Shown here piece by piece: positions 13,762-22,851 of a stretch of 26,101 bases of DNA. The DNA comes from CAYUQT01 sp964596165 (lineage in GTDB: Bacteria; Planctomycetota; Phycisphaerae; UBA1845; JAFGLZ01): positions 1-26,101 of the forward strand of contig CAZQTW010000082.1 in assembly GCA_964596165.1 (NCBI GenBank), written 5' to 3'. Numbering within the stretch: position 1 is the stretch's first letter; each line of letters begins with the position of its first letter. A model generated the notes under the pieces. That model ran no database searches and had not been told where the DNA came from. It was given only the letters and a program-made list of their open reading frames with translations. Position numbers and translations under genes: made by a program.

Positions 13762-16692
13762 CCGCCAGGTCCGGTCCAGATCGGCCACCGGGATGTCTAT
13801 GATTGCCTTTCCGCCCCGGATGACCCGCAGGCGAGGGCTCTCGTCAACGCGCCCGATCACCAGGGCTCGCCGCAGTCCGCCCTGCTTGCCGTCGTCAAGG
13901 GAAACGCCCCGGCCGACGGGAATCTCGGGCTTGTTCAGCTCGAGGACATAGCAACAGGTGGGCTCGGACCAAACGTCGAACTCATCCGACGGTTGGAGAG
14001 AACTCAGGGCGTCAAGATCAACCGAGGCCCCCAGACCGGAGGCCAGACACATTTCCGACACGGCGACAAGGAACCCTCCGTCGCTCACATCGTGAGCGGC
14101 CGCAACTCCGCCCTCACGAATCTCCAGGGCAACCCCGCGATGGACGGCGTAGCCGGCCTGTAGGCCGTTCGACTCCACCGGACACTTGACCAGAACCAGA
14201 GGATGCCCCGGCTGCTTGAGATCCATCGTTATGCAACGGGCAACGTCGTCGACCACGCTGATGGCGCTGATCAGCAGCGTCCCGGGAATGGCGATCCTCC
14301 CGCTCTCGGTCAGATGACTCTTCAAGAACGGGGTCAGCCGTTCGACGTCCGCCGGATCGATGGCGAACTCGTTGTTGAGCGAGTCCTTGCCGCTGATGAA
14401 CGGCAGACCGTAAGCCATCGCCGCATCGTGCGCACCCTGACACGCGCGGACGAGGGCGCCCAACTGTCGCGGATTGTCCGTCCGACCCCAGCAGAAGTTG
14501 TCGAGGATCGCGGTCGTCGACGGATCACCGCCGACGCAGATCACGTTCCGCAGCGCCTCATCGACCGCCGCGATAGCCATCCAGTAGGGATCCACATCCG
14601 ACAGGTGCGGGCACAATCCGCAGGCGACGACGACGCCTCGCGAGCTGCCGAGACGCGGCCTCAACACGGCCGCATCGCTTGGACCGCGGCACGGTCCGGC
14701 CAGCGGCTTTATCGCGCTGCCGGCCTGGACCTCGTGGTCATATTGATGGATGACCCACTCTTTGCCGGCCGCGTTGACATGGCCCAGCCGCTTTTTCAGT
14801 TCGGCCACATCGACGGATTTCGGCTCGGCCGCACGCGTCTGTGTCCTGTGATGCGGCTGCCATTCGGCGAGGCGCACCGTCTTAGGCAGACCTTCGTGGA
14901 GAAAGTCCATTTCGAGCTCGCCGACCACGGTTCCCTGGTAACGTACCGTCAGCTTCTTGTCGCCCGTAAACCGGCCGATCACGGTGGCCTCGACGTCCTC
15001 GGCCTTGAAGATGCCCAGAATCGTCTCAAGATTCTCGGGCGGCACGGCCAACACCATGCGTTCCTGGGCCTCGCTGATCCAGATCTCATCGTGGCGCAGG
15101 CCGGCGTATTTCAGCGGCACTTCCGACAGTTCGACCTCGGCCCCGACGGCGGCCCCCATTTCACCGACCGCACTGCTCAGCCCGCCGGCTCCACAGTCGG
15201 TGATGGCGGTATAGAGACAACCACTCGGATGGTCGCGGGCCTGCAGGATGGTATCGAGCACGGTCTTTTCGGTGATGGCATTGCCGATTTGGACCGCGTG
15301 GCTGAATTCCTGGGCGTGCGTGTCGGTCAGCTCGGCCGAACTGAACGTAGCCCCGTGGATGCCGTCGCGTCCGGTACGACCGCCGACCACCAGGACCACG
15401 TCGCCCGGCCGCGCCGCCTTGGTTGTCAACCGGCGCGGTATCAGACCGAGCGTGCCGCAATAGACCAAGGGGTTGCCCAGGTACCGCTCGTCGAAGTACA
15501 CGGCGCCGTTCACCGTCGGAATTCCCATGCGGTTGCCGTAGTCGCGAACGCCGGCCACCACGCCCTTCATCACCCGACGAGGATGAAGCACGCCGTGCGG
15601 CAACTTGTCCATCGGATAGTCGGGCGGCGCGAAGCAGAAGACGTCGGTGTTGGCGACGGGCTTGGCGCCCAACCCGCAGCCGATGATATCGCGAATGACG
15701 CCGCCGATACCCGTCGCCGCCCCGCCGTAGGGCTCGATGGCCGACGGATGGTTGTGCGTTTCTACCTTGAAGGCCAGACCGTAGTCCTCGTCGAACGCGA
15801 TGATGCCGGCGTTGTCCTCGAAGACCGAGATGCACCACGGCTTGTTGAGCTTGTGGGTCGCGGCGGCGATCGTCTCCTTCAGGAGATTCCCGTAGCGACG
15901 TTCGACCGGCCGGCTGGAATCCACGGCCTTCTTCGGGTTGTTCGCGTCGGGCAGAGGCGCGCCGCGGTAGATCATCTCGCTCTTGAGCGTCTTGTGAACA
16001 CAGTGTTCGCTCCACGTTTGTGCAAGCGTCTCCAACTCCAGATCCGTCGGCTCTCGACCGATGCGCCGGTAATACGCCTGGATTCCCTTCATCTCCTCGA
16101 CCGACAGGAAGAGATGCCCCTCGCGGCTCAATCGGGCCAGTTCGTCGTCGCTCAGCGAACGGATGGCGATGTGTCGGATCTGAAGCGTGTAGGGTCTGGT
16201 TCGAGGGGCCGGCATCACGGGACGGGCCCCCAAGACAATGTCCTCGATGCAACCGTTCGCCAGGACCCGGCCGGCAAGGGTCTTCACGTCCTCATCCTCG
16301 ATCGCGGGCGAGAAGACGTATCGCCTCGCCGTTCTCACCTCATCGACACTCAGACCCATATCCCGGATGGCCAATCGGGTCGATGCCGCCACCGGATCCA
16401 TGACGCCCGGCTTGAGGTGGACCTCGACGGCCGAACCGGAGACGGCGGCCGGAATAGACTCGTCTTGTCCGATGAGCGTGAAACATTCCGTGACGGGATC
16501 GGTCAACAATTCGGCGGCGACCCGCTCGGCGGCCTCGCGTCCCTGAAGCCCTTCCAAGAGAAACAACCTTGAGCTGGAGACGGATCGAACACCGGCCTGA
16601 CCCAGTTCACGAATCGTCTGCAACACATCATGTCCGTGGCTGTCCAACCCCGCATGGCGGGGCATGATTTCAACTCGCCAAAGTGATGTCAT
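13744..16692 (-). CDS. purL: Phosphoribosylformylglycinamidine synthase, PurS-PurL fusion
   Basis: Catalyses the ATP-dependent amidation of FGAR to FGAM in purine synthesis. The product is 982 residues, longer than the roughly 750-residue small PurL. Residues 1-75 and 88-155 are two PurS-like ferredoxin-fold units (RVEIMPRHAGLDSHGHDVL; VEVHLKPGVMDPVAASTRLA). Residues 180-980 are PurL: TWSEHCVHKTL (226-236), ETHNHPSAIEPYGGAATGIG (311-330), the AIR-synthase-type ATP-binding halves, and VSDGGFLVAVSEMCLASGLG. It ends with no PurQ glutaminase domain, so a separate PurQ is expected elsewhere. Its ATG overlaps the tyrA stop by ATGA, giving translational coupling. The long open frame on the opposite strand is a high-GC shadow. 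Confidence 0.93.
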   Translation of the reverse strand: MTSLWRVEIMPRHAGLDSHGHDVLQTIRELGQAGVRSVSSSRLFLLEGLQGREAAERVAAELLTDPVTECFTLIGQDESIPAAVSGSAVEVHLKPGVMDPVAASTRLAIRDMGLSVDEVRTARRYVFSPAIEDEDVKTLAGRVLANGCIEDIVLGARPVMPAPRTRPYTLQIRHIAIRSLSDDELARLSREGHLFLSVEEMKGIQAYYRRIGREPTDLELETLAQTWSEHCVHKTLKSEMIYRGAPLPDANNPKKAVDSSRPVERRYGNLLKETIAAATHKLNKPWCISVFEDNAGIIAFDEDYGLAFKVETHNHPSAIEPYGGAATGIGGVIRDIIGCGLGAKPVANTDVFCFAPPDYPMDKLPHGVLHPRRVMKGVVAGVRDYGNRMGIPTVNGAVYFDERYLGNPLVYCGTLGLIPRRLTTKAARPGDVVLVVGGRTGRDGIHGATFSSAELTDTHAQEFSHAVQIGNAITEKTVLDTILQARDHPSGCLYTAITDCGAGGLSSAVGEMGAAVGAEVELSEVPLKYAGLRHDEIWISEAQERMVLAVPPENLETILGIFKAEDVEATVIGRFTGDKKLTVRYQGTVVGELEMDFLHEGLPKTVRLAEWQPHHRTQTRAAEPKSVDVAELKKRLGHVNAAGKEWVIHQYDHEVQAGSAIKPLAGPCRGPSDAAVLRPRLGSSRGVVVACGLCPHLSDVDPYWMAIAAVDEALRNVICVGGDPSTTAILDNFCWGRTDNPRQLGALVRACQGAHDAAMAYGLPFISGKDSLNNEFAIDPADVERLTPFLKSHLTESGRIAIPGTLLISAISVVDDVARCITMDLKQPGHPLVLVKCPVESNGLQAGYAVHRGVALEIREGGVAAAHDVSDGGFLVAVSEMCLASGLGASVDLDALSSLQPSDEFDVWSEPTCCYVLELNKPEIPVGRGVSLDDGKQGGLRRALVIGRVDESPRLRVIRGGKAIIDIPVADLDRTWRSTLAW

Positions 16693-17585
16693 GGCTCAAT
16701 CTCACGCTCCGCATAGCGCCGCTGTATCCACGCATCGCGGGCCAGCTTGGTCTCTTCGAGAAAACGGGCGATCGGTTCCGATTGGTCTGTCGCCAACCAT
16801 TGCCGAAAGGCCTGCAGACGCTCGACGAGTTCGTCAATCGCTTGCGTGAGGCCCCGGCGATTCGTCGTGACGATATCCAGCCACATCTTCGGGTGACCGG
16901 AGGCGACCCGGGTCGTATCCTGAAAGCCGGTTGCGGCCAGGTCAATCGCCTCGCCGGCGACCGCGACATCGATCAACGCCGAGGCCACCACATGCGGCAA
17001 GTGACTAATCCGAGCGACAAGCCGGTCATGGGCCTCCGCCGTCATGCGAGCCGTCCGCATGCCCAGGAGCTGCCAGAAAGCCTCCACCAGTCCGACCGCT
17101 TCAAGATGGTGCCGGTTGGACGGCACGATGAGGCAGTGCGCCCGTTGGAAGAGGTCGGCCCGGGCGAACTCGACGCCGGCATTCTCGGACCCGGCCATGG
17201 GGTGAGAACCCACGAAGTGAATCCGGTCGGGCAGCAGCCTCGCGGCCAAGTCCATGACATGGCCCTTCGTACTCCCCACGTCGGTCACAATCGCCCCATC
17301 GGGGAGGTAGTCAGCCAACTGACGGAATACCGCCTCAAACTGACCTATGGGGGTGGCTACGATGACGAGGTCGGCATTCTGAACCCCCCTGGAGACACTG
17401 ATGGTGGCGCGATCGACCGCGCCAACCTCCAGGGCCAAGGCGATGGAACGTCGCCTTCTGCCCACTCCAACCCGCTCACCAGACGCACCCGCCGCCCGAA
17501 ACGCCAAGCCGACCGATCCGCCCAAGAGGCCTACGCCGACGATGCATATTGTATTTAAGTCGTTGATTTCTAAGATTTTGCGCAC
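16689..17585 (-). CDS. tyrA: Prephenate dehydrogenase
   Basis: Oxidatively decarboxylates prephenate to 4-hydroxyphenylpyruvate with NAD(P)+ in tyrosine synthesis. The product is 298 residues, the size of a stand-alone TyrA with no chorismate mutase or ACT domain. The Rossmann motif is GVGLLGGSVG (17-26). VATPIGQF, TDVGSTKG (101-108) and GSHPMAGSENAG (126-137, with candidate catalytic His128) are the family signatures, followed by the helical dimer domain (RISHLPHVVASAL, GFQDTTRVASGHPKMW). The start is GTG at 17585; no ATG lies before the Rossmann strand. It is the first gene of a pair with purL and is divergent from accA across 185 bases. Confidence 0.92.
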   Translation of the reverse strand: MRKILEINDLNTICIVGVGLLGGSVGLAFRAAGASGERVGVGRRRRSIALALEVGAVDRATISVSRGVQNADLVIVATPIGQFEAVFRQLADYLPDGAIVTDVGSTKGHVMDLAARLLPDRIHFVGSHPMAGSENAGVEFARADLFQRAHCLIVPSNRHHLEAVGLVEAFWQLLGMRTARMTAEAHDRLVARISHLPHVVASALIDVAVAGEAIDLAATGFQDTTRVASGHPKMWLDIVTTNRRGLTQAIDELVERLQAFRQWLATDQSEPIARFLEETKLARDAWIQRRYAEREIEP

Positions 17586-17668
17586 AGGAACGAATCTCGG
17601 ATATTGTCCGATAATCTAGCCCGGATGATGCCGGCAGTCAATTTTTTTCTTGCCAGTAAGGGCGTCTC

Positions 17669-17707
17669 TGTTAAGCTGGTGTTAAGGTGGGATTGATGTA
17701 AATCCCA
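17669..17707 (+). promoter_or_regulatory. Tandem 11-bp repeat and hairpin in the accA leader
   Basis: TGTTAAGCTGG (17669-17679) is followed at once by TGTTAAGGTGG (17680-17690), a tandem repeat with one mismatch. TGGGATT (17688-17694) pairs with AATCCCA (17701-17707) around a six-base loop. These sit 64-102 bases before the accA ATG in the divergent tyrA/accA gap. They look like a regulator site or leader structure. No clear -10/-35 pair could be assigned. A weaker TCGGA-N5-TCCGA repeat lies at 17597-17611. Confidence 0.35.
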
Positions 17708-17770
17708 GTATGGCGACGATGTTAGGAAAGTACCGTGGTCTGAGATTAAGGGCCGCGTTCGAGGTTTTCA

Positions 17771-18865
17771 ATGAGTGAGACCCCGCAACCGCGACCGCCT
17801 TCGGGCGGACTCGGTAGCAATGGATTGCTTGAATTCGAGAGGCCGTTGGCTCAAATCGAGCGTCAGATCCAAGAGCTTGAGGCGAGTCAGGCGCAGACTG
17901 GCCGCGATTATTCGGACACGATCCGCACCATGCGGGCCGAGTTGGTCAGTGCCCTCAAGAAGACGTATTCCCGTCTAACCCCTTGGGAAATCGTCCTCGT
18001 CGCCCGCCACCCCCGCCGTCCGCTGATCCACGACTATCTATCGATTCTCGGCAAAGACTTTTGTGAACTCTGCGGGGATCGAACGTTCCGCAACGACAAG
18101 GCCATTATCACCGGGCTTGTCCGTCTGGCTGGGCGAAAGGTGATGCTGGTGGGCAGTCGTAAGGGGCGCGACACCAAGGAACGGATTGAGTGCTGCTTCG
18201 GATGTGCCCATCCGGAAGGCTATCGTAAGGCCCTTCGCGCCATGAAGTTGGCGGCCAAGTTTCACTTGCCCGTGGTCGCGATCATCGACACCTCCGGGGC
18301 GTATCCGGGGATCGGCGCGGAAGAACGAGGCCAGGCGCAGGCGATTGCCCAAAGTATGTTTGAGATGTCTCGCCTGCCGACGCCCATCGTCGCCGCCGTA
18401 ATCGGCGAAGGTGGCAGCGGCGGCGCCCTCGGACTCGGCGTGGCCGACAAGGTCGGGATGATGGAATATGCCTACTACTCGGTGATACCACCCGAAGGTT
18501 GTGCGGCCATCCTATGGCGCTCAGGTGAATACGCGGCCGAAGCCGCCGCCGCGCTGAAGCCCACGGCGAAGGAATTGAAGCGGCTCGGGATCATCGACGA
18601 GATCATTCGCGAGCCTCTCGGCGGCGCCCATCGCGACCATCAATTGGCCGCCGTCAACCTCGAAAAGTTCATCACCAACTCGCTCAATGAACTTACGAAG
18701 ATAGCGCCCGAACGCCTCGTCAAACGACGATGGCAACGCCTGCGGGAGATGTGCAACTTCTTTGAATCGGCCGGACCCGGCGCCCGCCCCACCGGTAAGA
18801 AGAACAGCCGCCCCGAGGCCAACGGCAAGACCCCCAAGCAACCTGAAGGTGTCGCGGCAAGTTGA
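17771..18865 (+). CDS. accA: Acetyl-CoA carboxylase carboxyltransferase subunit alpha
   Basis: One half of the carboxyltransferase that moves CO2 from biotin to acetyl-CoA, making malonyl-CoA for fatty acid synthesis; it works with AccD, which is not in the window. The product is 364 residues. It has the N-terminal helical region (FERPLAQIERQIQELE), HPRRPLIHDYL (80-90), IDTSGAYPGIGAEERGQAQA (172-191) and VIGEGGSGGALGLGVADKVGM (210-230), including oxyanion-forming glycines, then YSVIPPEGCAAILWR. The usual HGDR and FGMPHPEGYRKA segments here read CELCGDR and CCFGCAHPEGYRKA, adding Cys98, Cys101, Cys141, Cys142 and Cys145. The last 35 residues are a low-complexity polar tail. The ATG at 17771 follows GAGG. 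Confidence 0.93.
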   Translation: MSETPQPRPPSGGLGSNGLLEFERPLAQIERQIQELEASQAQTGRDYSDTIRTMRAELVSALKKTYSRLTPWEIVLVARHPRRPLIHDYLSILGKDFCELCGDRTFRNDKAIITGLVRLAGRKVMLVGSRKGRDTKERIECCFGCAHPEGYRKALRAMKLAAKFHLPVVAIIDTSGAYPGIGAEERGQAQAIAQSMFEMSRLPTPIVAAVIGEGGSGGALGLGVADKVGMMEYAYYSVIPPEGCAAILWRSGEYAAEAAAALKPTAKELKRLGIIDEIIREPLGGAHRDHQLAAVNLEKFITNSLNELTKIAPERLVKRRWQRLREMCNFFESAGPGARPTGKKNSRPEANGKTPKQPEGVAAS

Positions 18866-19093
18866 CACTGTCACGTTCCTGCCTTTGCGCTTTTTGCTTG
18901 AGATACGCGCTTTGATCCGGGATGAAGATGGAACAGGCGAGGTGAGGAGGCACGCCCACTTGGCCCTGTGCAACCGGGGCTGTATCATGCGCGGCCGGCG
19001 CGCCACTCCTTCGGTGCGTACCGGTTATCCTCCAAGACGAGGTTGATTTCCAGGGAGAGGAAAGCCCAAGACGCTTTCTCACGAGGATGCGAC

Positions 19094-20089
19094 ATGCCCA
19101 GGCAATTCAAGGTAGTTGTGGCGGATTTCATCAACGATGCACTCGAAGCCGAGTTGGCGGCGCTGCATGACGTGGCGGACGTCGTGGCGGCCGATTGCCA
19201 TCACGAGGACGAACTCGTCGGTCGGATCGAAGACGCCGACGCGATCATGCTCTATCACGTCCTTTCCATCACGCGGAAGACGATCGAGCGGCTCCGGCAC
19301 TGCCGGCTGATCGTCCGATGCGGCGTGGGCTACGACAATGTCGACGCCGCCTTCGCCAGGAGCCGCGGCATTGCGGTGGCCAACGTGCCGGACTACGGCA
19401 CCGAAGAGGTGGCGGACACGGCGATTGGAATGATGATGGCCATGACGCGAGGGATCACCTACCTCAACTCTCGTTTGCGGGCCGGACAGGGTCCGTGGTT
19501 CTACAACCTGGCCGTGCCGCTCCAACGGCTTCGGGAACAGGTCTTCGCGATCGTCGGGCTGGGACGGATCGGGACGGCCGCCGCACTGCGGGCAAAGGCA
19601 GTGGGCATGGACGTCGCGTTCTACGACCCCTACGTGCCCGACGGCCGGGACAAGTCCCTCGGCGTCCGACGAGTCGAGCGACTCGAGGACCTTCTTGCGC
19701 AGGCGTACGTCCTCAGCCTGCACTGTCCGTTGACCGACGAGACGCGACACATGATCAATCGAGACACCCTTGAGACGATGCCTCCGGGATCATTTTTGGT
19801 GAACACCGCGCGAGGCGCCATCGTCGATACCTCGGCCATCCCGGAGGCCATCGTTTCCGGTCGTTTGGCCGGCGCCGGTATCGACGTACTGGAGATCGAA
19901 GACCCGCCGGATGATCACCCGTTGATCGCCGCATGGCGCGATCCGAACCACCCGGCGCATCATCGCGTCCTTCTCAACCCGCATGCGGCGTTCTACTGCG
20001 AGCAGGGGCTTGCGGAGATCCGCGCCAAGGCCTCCGACGCCTGTCGCCGGGCTCTGCTCGGTCTGCCCCTGCGGAACGTGGTGAACTGA
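19094..20089 (+). CDS. D-isomer-specific 2-hydroxyacid dehydrogenase (CtBP/SerA-like)
   Basis: An NAD-dependent oxidoreductase of 331 residues that interconverts a D-2-hydroxyacid and its 2-oxoacid. The nucleotide-binding motif is VGLGRIGTAAALRAKAVG (154-171). The catalytic set is Arg240 (NTARGAIVD), Glu269 (EIEDPP) and His297 (LNPHAAFY). Upstream signatures RCGVGYDNVD (75-84) and EEVADTAIGMMMAM fit the family. It lacks the C-terminal ACT and ASB domains of long SerA and resembles the short C-terminal-binding-protein type, so 3-phosphoglycerate is only one possible substrate. The ATG at 19094 follows GAGG by seven bases. The 228-base gap after accA holds no gene I can recognise, so it probably has its own promoter. 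Confidence 0.88.
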   Translation: MPRQFKVVVADFINDALEAELAALHDVADVVAADCHHEDELVGRIEDADAIMLYHVLSITRKTIERLRHCRLIVRCGVGYDNVDAAFARSRGIAVANVPDYGTEEVADTAIGMMMAMTRGITYLNSRLRAGQGPWFYNLAVPLQRLREQVFAIVGLGRIGTAAALRAKAVGMDVAFYDPYVPDGRDKSLGVRRVERLEDLLAQAYVLSLHCPLTDETRHMINRDTLETMPPGSFLVNTARGAIVDTSAIPEAIVSGRLAGAGIDVLEIEDPPDDHPLIAAWRDPNHPAHHRVLLNPHAAFYCEQGLAEIRAKASDACRRALLGLPLRNVVN

Positions 20090-20154
20090 CAGCCTCTTGA
20101 ACCGAAAAGTCTGGCGCAAGGACGAACGGGAGGTCATTCACAACTGGTCGCAAC

Positions 20155-20173
20155 GGCCTGCGCGTCGCAGGCC
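20155..20173. terminator. Candidate hairpin terminator between convergent genes
   Basis: GGCCTGCG (20155-20162) and CGCAGGCC (20166-20173) form a perfect 8-bp GC-rich stem with a three-base loop. It lies in the 164-base gap between the ends of the dehydrogenase gene and the CHAD gene. There is no adjacent T-run, so the terminator role is likely from position but not proven. Confidence 0.5.
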
Positions 20174-20253
20174 AAATCCGCCTTACGGCCGGCGAGGCGT
20201 TCGCCGCCACAATCGGGTGGAACATAGACCTCCGGAGTCTGACATGAGCCGCT

Positions 20254-21240
20254 TCAGTTCGCGGCGCGACGCGATCGGTCGGACACGTCCGTCCAGTCGG
20301 ATAGCTTGAGGGAGAGAGGCAGGGTGTGAATCCTTCGGGCCTTCGTCCTTCGCAACTGGCGGCGGATTTTTGGCCATCGGCGAACGGTGCGGTTCAAGAG
20401 CCGTTCGCGGCGAAGCGCGACCCATTCCAGAAGCCTTCCGACGCCACTGGTTCGAGACACGCGAATCCCGCCCGCGAATTCCTTGAGGCGTTCGACGAGG
20501 ACGGACAGGTCGTTCAGATCCCCAAGCACGTCCTGGATCAACCGTAGCGTTTGGACCTCGCCGGCCGCATCCAGGATTCGCGCGTCGTGGGCCAGCTCCA
20601 GGGCATATCGCAACTTCTTGGCGGCAATTCGAGCCGCGTGCAGCCGCTTCGGGCGGGGAGACTTCGCGGCTTTGTCCCCTAGTCGGAGGAGGGCGCGCCT
20701 TCGCCGACGGACCCTTCGGCGAAGGCGGCGTGCCAATTCGCCCTCCAGCATCTCCCGGTCGACGGAGGGCCGAACAAGCTCCGTCAGCCTTGCCGCCAAG
20801 GTCTGGCACCGCTCCAACGTCTCGGGCGTCTCCAGCTCCCGACGGGCCTCGATTAATCTGGTCTGGCGCTGTCTGTTCAGATCCCTGATGAACTCATCCT
20901 CCGAGAGCACACCACATTCGCAACGCCCTTGGCCGATTAGACTTATAACGATTTGACCAAGAACATCGGCGTCCCTGATAGGGGCAACCAGATCTCGCAT
21001 CCGCCGCAGCCAAAGCCGGTGTGGTTCAACAATGGGAGGTCCGAGGACGGTGCCCACCAGGCCGAGTGATTCATTCAACCGGCGGGAGGCCACCCGGATA
21101 TCATGGACCAAGTCCACATCGTGCTCTTTGCGGAGCCTGCCCAGCAGATCGACAAAGGCCGTTGCCCGAGTCTGAACGCACCGGCCAATATCGGGCACGG
21201 AGGCGGATACTGCCGCCGGATTGGATCCCTTTTCCATCAT
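20254..21240 (-). CDS. CHAD domain protein
   Basis: The product is 328 residues. CHAD domains are helical bundles with conserved His and basic residues that bind inorganic polyphosphate. The first half-repeat has VHDIRVASRRLNESL (45-59) and the second has LHAARIAAKKLRYALE near residues 208-223, the classic CHAD pair. A run of arginines (RRLRRRVRRRRRAL) adds a strongly basic surface that suits a polyanion. There is no fused CYTH/triphosphatase domain and no signal peptide. It is divergent, across 241 bases, from a gene matching only the HD part of Ppx/GppA exopolyphosphatase, which supports a polyphosphate link. The start is at 21240, with a second Met codon directly after. The C-terminal 30 residues are outside the domain. 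Confidence 0.87.
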   Translation of the reverse strand: MMEKGSNPAAVSASVPDIGRCVQTRATAFVDLLGRLRKEHDVDLVHDIRVASRRLNESLGLVGTVLGPPIVEPHRLWLRRMRDLVAPIRDADVLGQIVISLIGQGRCECGVLSEDEFIRDLNRQRQTRLIEARRELETPETLERCQTLAARLTELVRPSVDREMLEGELARRLRRRVRRRRRALLRLGDKAAKSPRPKRLHAARIAAKKLRYALELAHDARILDAAGEVQTLRLIQDVLGDLNDLSVLVERLKEFAGGIRVSRTSGVGRLLEWVALRRERLLNRTVRRWPKIRRQLRRTKARRIHTLPLSLKLSDWTDVSDRSRRAAN

Positions 21241-21481
21241 GACCGTTCACACCGGATGCTGGGAAAAAACGAGAACTGACGACAGATCAACTATCGATTA
21301 TCGCCTGCCTCTGACCGGTGTCAAGGCTTGGAAGGCAAACGGGGCTACCCGCGCCTCTAAGCGCATATTCGATCGGGAATTGTGAGAGATTTTTTCTGCG
21401 GAGACATCGCCGACACGGGCCGATATGAATAGGATAGAGGTAGACGAGCTTACAGTTGGGTAGGTCACCCGAGGAAGGCTA

Positions 21482-22120
21482 ATGGCGGAACTTCCACTGC
21501 TCATCGGCATGCCGGAGGCCCGGCACACGCCACTCGACGAACTCCGAAGACGGTCCGCGGAACAACTGCTCATCCGGTATGAGGCCTCCAGGGCTCACGG
21601 TCAACAGGTCAGCCGACTGGCAGTTCGGATGGCCGAGCAACTCGCGGGCGACCTGATAATCGGCGATGAGGACCGAACTCTTCTATACTGCGCCGCGCTC
21701 TTGCACGACACGGGCTGGCACTGCGGACGGAACAAGCATCACCGGCATACATACAGACTGATCAAAGAGGCAGGACTATCCGGTTTCACGGCCGAACAGA
21801 TTGAGCGGATCGCCCTTGTAGCGCGCTATCATCGGAAGGCGATGCCGAAGCTGCGGCATCGTTCGTTCGCTCAGTTGGACCCTCTTGGCCGTCAGACGGT
21901 CATGAAGTTGGCGGGAATCCTTCGACTGGCCGACGGTTTGGACCGCACGCACCGGGCCGCCGTCGAGGATGTGGAGGTTCTGCTGAGCCGCCGCCGCATC
22001 GAGCTGGTCATTCAGCCGCGATTCGGCGACATCCGCGAGGAACTGATGGCAGCGGTTCGTAAGAAGAAACTACTGGAAATCGTCCTCGCCCAACCGCTAG
22101 TATTGGTGGCGCGGTCCTAG
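21482..22120 (+). CDS. HD-domain protein like the C-terminal part of Ppx/GppA
   Basis: The product is 212 residues. The HD-superfamily metal-site pattern is complete: His39 (RAHGQQVSRLA), His75-Asp76 (LLHDTGWH), His87 (KHHRHTYRLI), His117 (ARYHRKA) and Asp151 (LADGLDRTH). The order and wording match the C-terminal HD domain of exopolyphosphatase/pppGpp phosphatase, but the N-terminal actin-like Ppx catalytic domain is absent. It could be a metal-dependent phosphohydrolase by itself, or a subunit completing a Ppx encoded elsewhere. The ATG at 21482 follows GGAAGG. The next gene starts 23 bases after the stop, so it probably heads an operon with the two kinases. Confidence 0.82.
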   Translation: MAELPLLIGMPEARHTPLDELRRRSAEQLLIRYEASRAHGQQVSRLAVRMAEQLAGDLIIGDEDRTLLYCAALLHDTGWHCGRNKHHRHTYRLIKEAGLSGFTAEQIERIALVARYHRKAMPKLRHRSFAQLDPLGRQTVMKLAGILRLADGLDRTHRAAVEDVEVLLSRRRIELVIQPRFGDIREELMAAVRKKKLLEIVLAQPLVLVARS

Positions 22121-22143
22121 CGGGCCCTCACAGGGAACCTCCT

Positions 22144-22851
22144 ATGAGCAAGACGACCGAGGAAATCAACCTCGACAAGCCGCATCCGTATCCCGGCAAG
22201 CTCATTGTGGTCGAAGGGATCGACGGAAGCGGCAAGAGCACGCAGCTTCAACTGGCCAAACGATGGCTCGAGTCGCTGGGGCACACCGTCTTTTTCACGG
22301 AATGGAACTCCGCCGATCTGGTGAAGGCCGTTACGAAGAAGGGCAAGAAGAAGATGGCTTTGACGCCGACGACCTTCTGCCTGCTCCATGCGACGGATTT
22401 CGCGCATCGGTTGATGTACAACATCATTCCGCCGCTGAAAGCGGGGATGATCGTGCTGGCCGACCGCTATGTCTTCACGGCATTCGGGAGAGACGTGACC
22501 CGCGGTTGCGACCCGCAATGGGTCCGGAAGGTGTACAGCTTCGCCGTTCGCCCCAATCTGGCGTTTTACTTCAAGGTACCCCTTCAGGTGGCGCTCGATC
22601 GATTGCTCAGCAGTCGGGCGACGATCAAAACGTACGAAGCCGGCATGGATCTCGGGCTGGCGAGCGACCTGGTGGAAAGCTTCCGGATCTTCCAGGGGCG
22701 CATCCTCAACGAATACGACAAGATGATAGACGAATACGGCCTCACGGTGGTGCGGGCGGAACAATCCATCGGTGATCAGCAGCGGCGAGTCCGCAAGGCA
22801 ATCCAAGGCATTTTGAACGGCTACAAGCAGCCACGGGCGGCGGCATCATGA
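22144..22851 (+). CDS. Thymidylate-kinase-like P-loop kinase, first paralogue
   Basis: The product is 235 residues. It has a normal Walker A, GIDGSGKST (25-33, Lys31), and the DRY motif (107-109) in VLADRYVFTAFGRD, as in dTMP kinase. The region where dTMP kinases have their LID reads KTYEAGMDLGLASDLVESF, which is not the usual LID wording but is shared with the next gene. A housekeeping dTMP kinase is possible, yet the pairing with a paralogue and the CHAD/HD neighbours suggest a specialised nucleotide or polyphosphate-linked kinase; I therefore give no symbol. The ATG at 22144 is preceded by a short purine-rich stretch. The stop overlaps the next start by ATGA. Confidence 0.85.
   Translation: MSKTTEEINLDKPHPYPGKLIVVEGIDGSGKSTQLQLAKRWLESLGHTVFFTEWNSADLVKAVTKKGKKKMALTPTTFCLLHATDFAHRLMYNIIPPLKAGMIVLADRYVFTAFGRDVTRGCDPQWVRKVYSFAVRPNLAFYFKVPLQVALDRLLSSRATIKTYEAGMDLGLASDLVESFRIFQGRILNEYDKMIDEYGLTVVRAEQSIGDQQRRVRKAIQGILNGYKQPRAAAS

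Noticed and set aside
14203..16572. 789-codon open frame opposite purL
   Set aside because: It has no family signatures and mirrors a clearly real PurL; high GC keeps the opposite frame free of stops.
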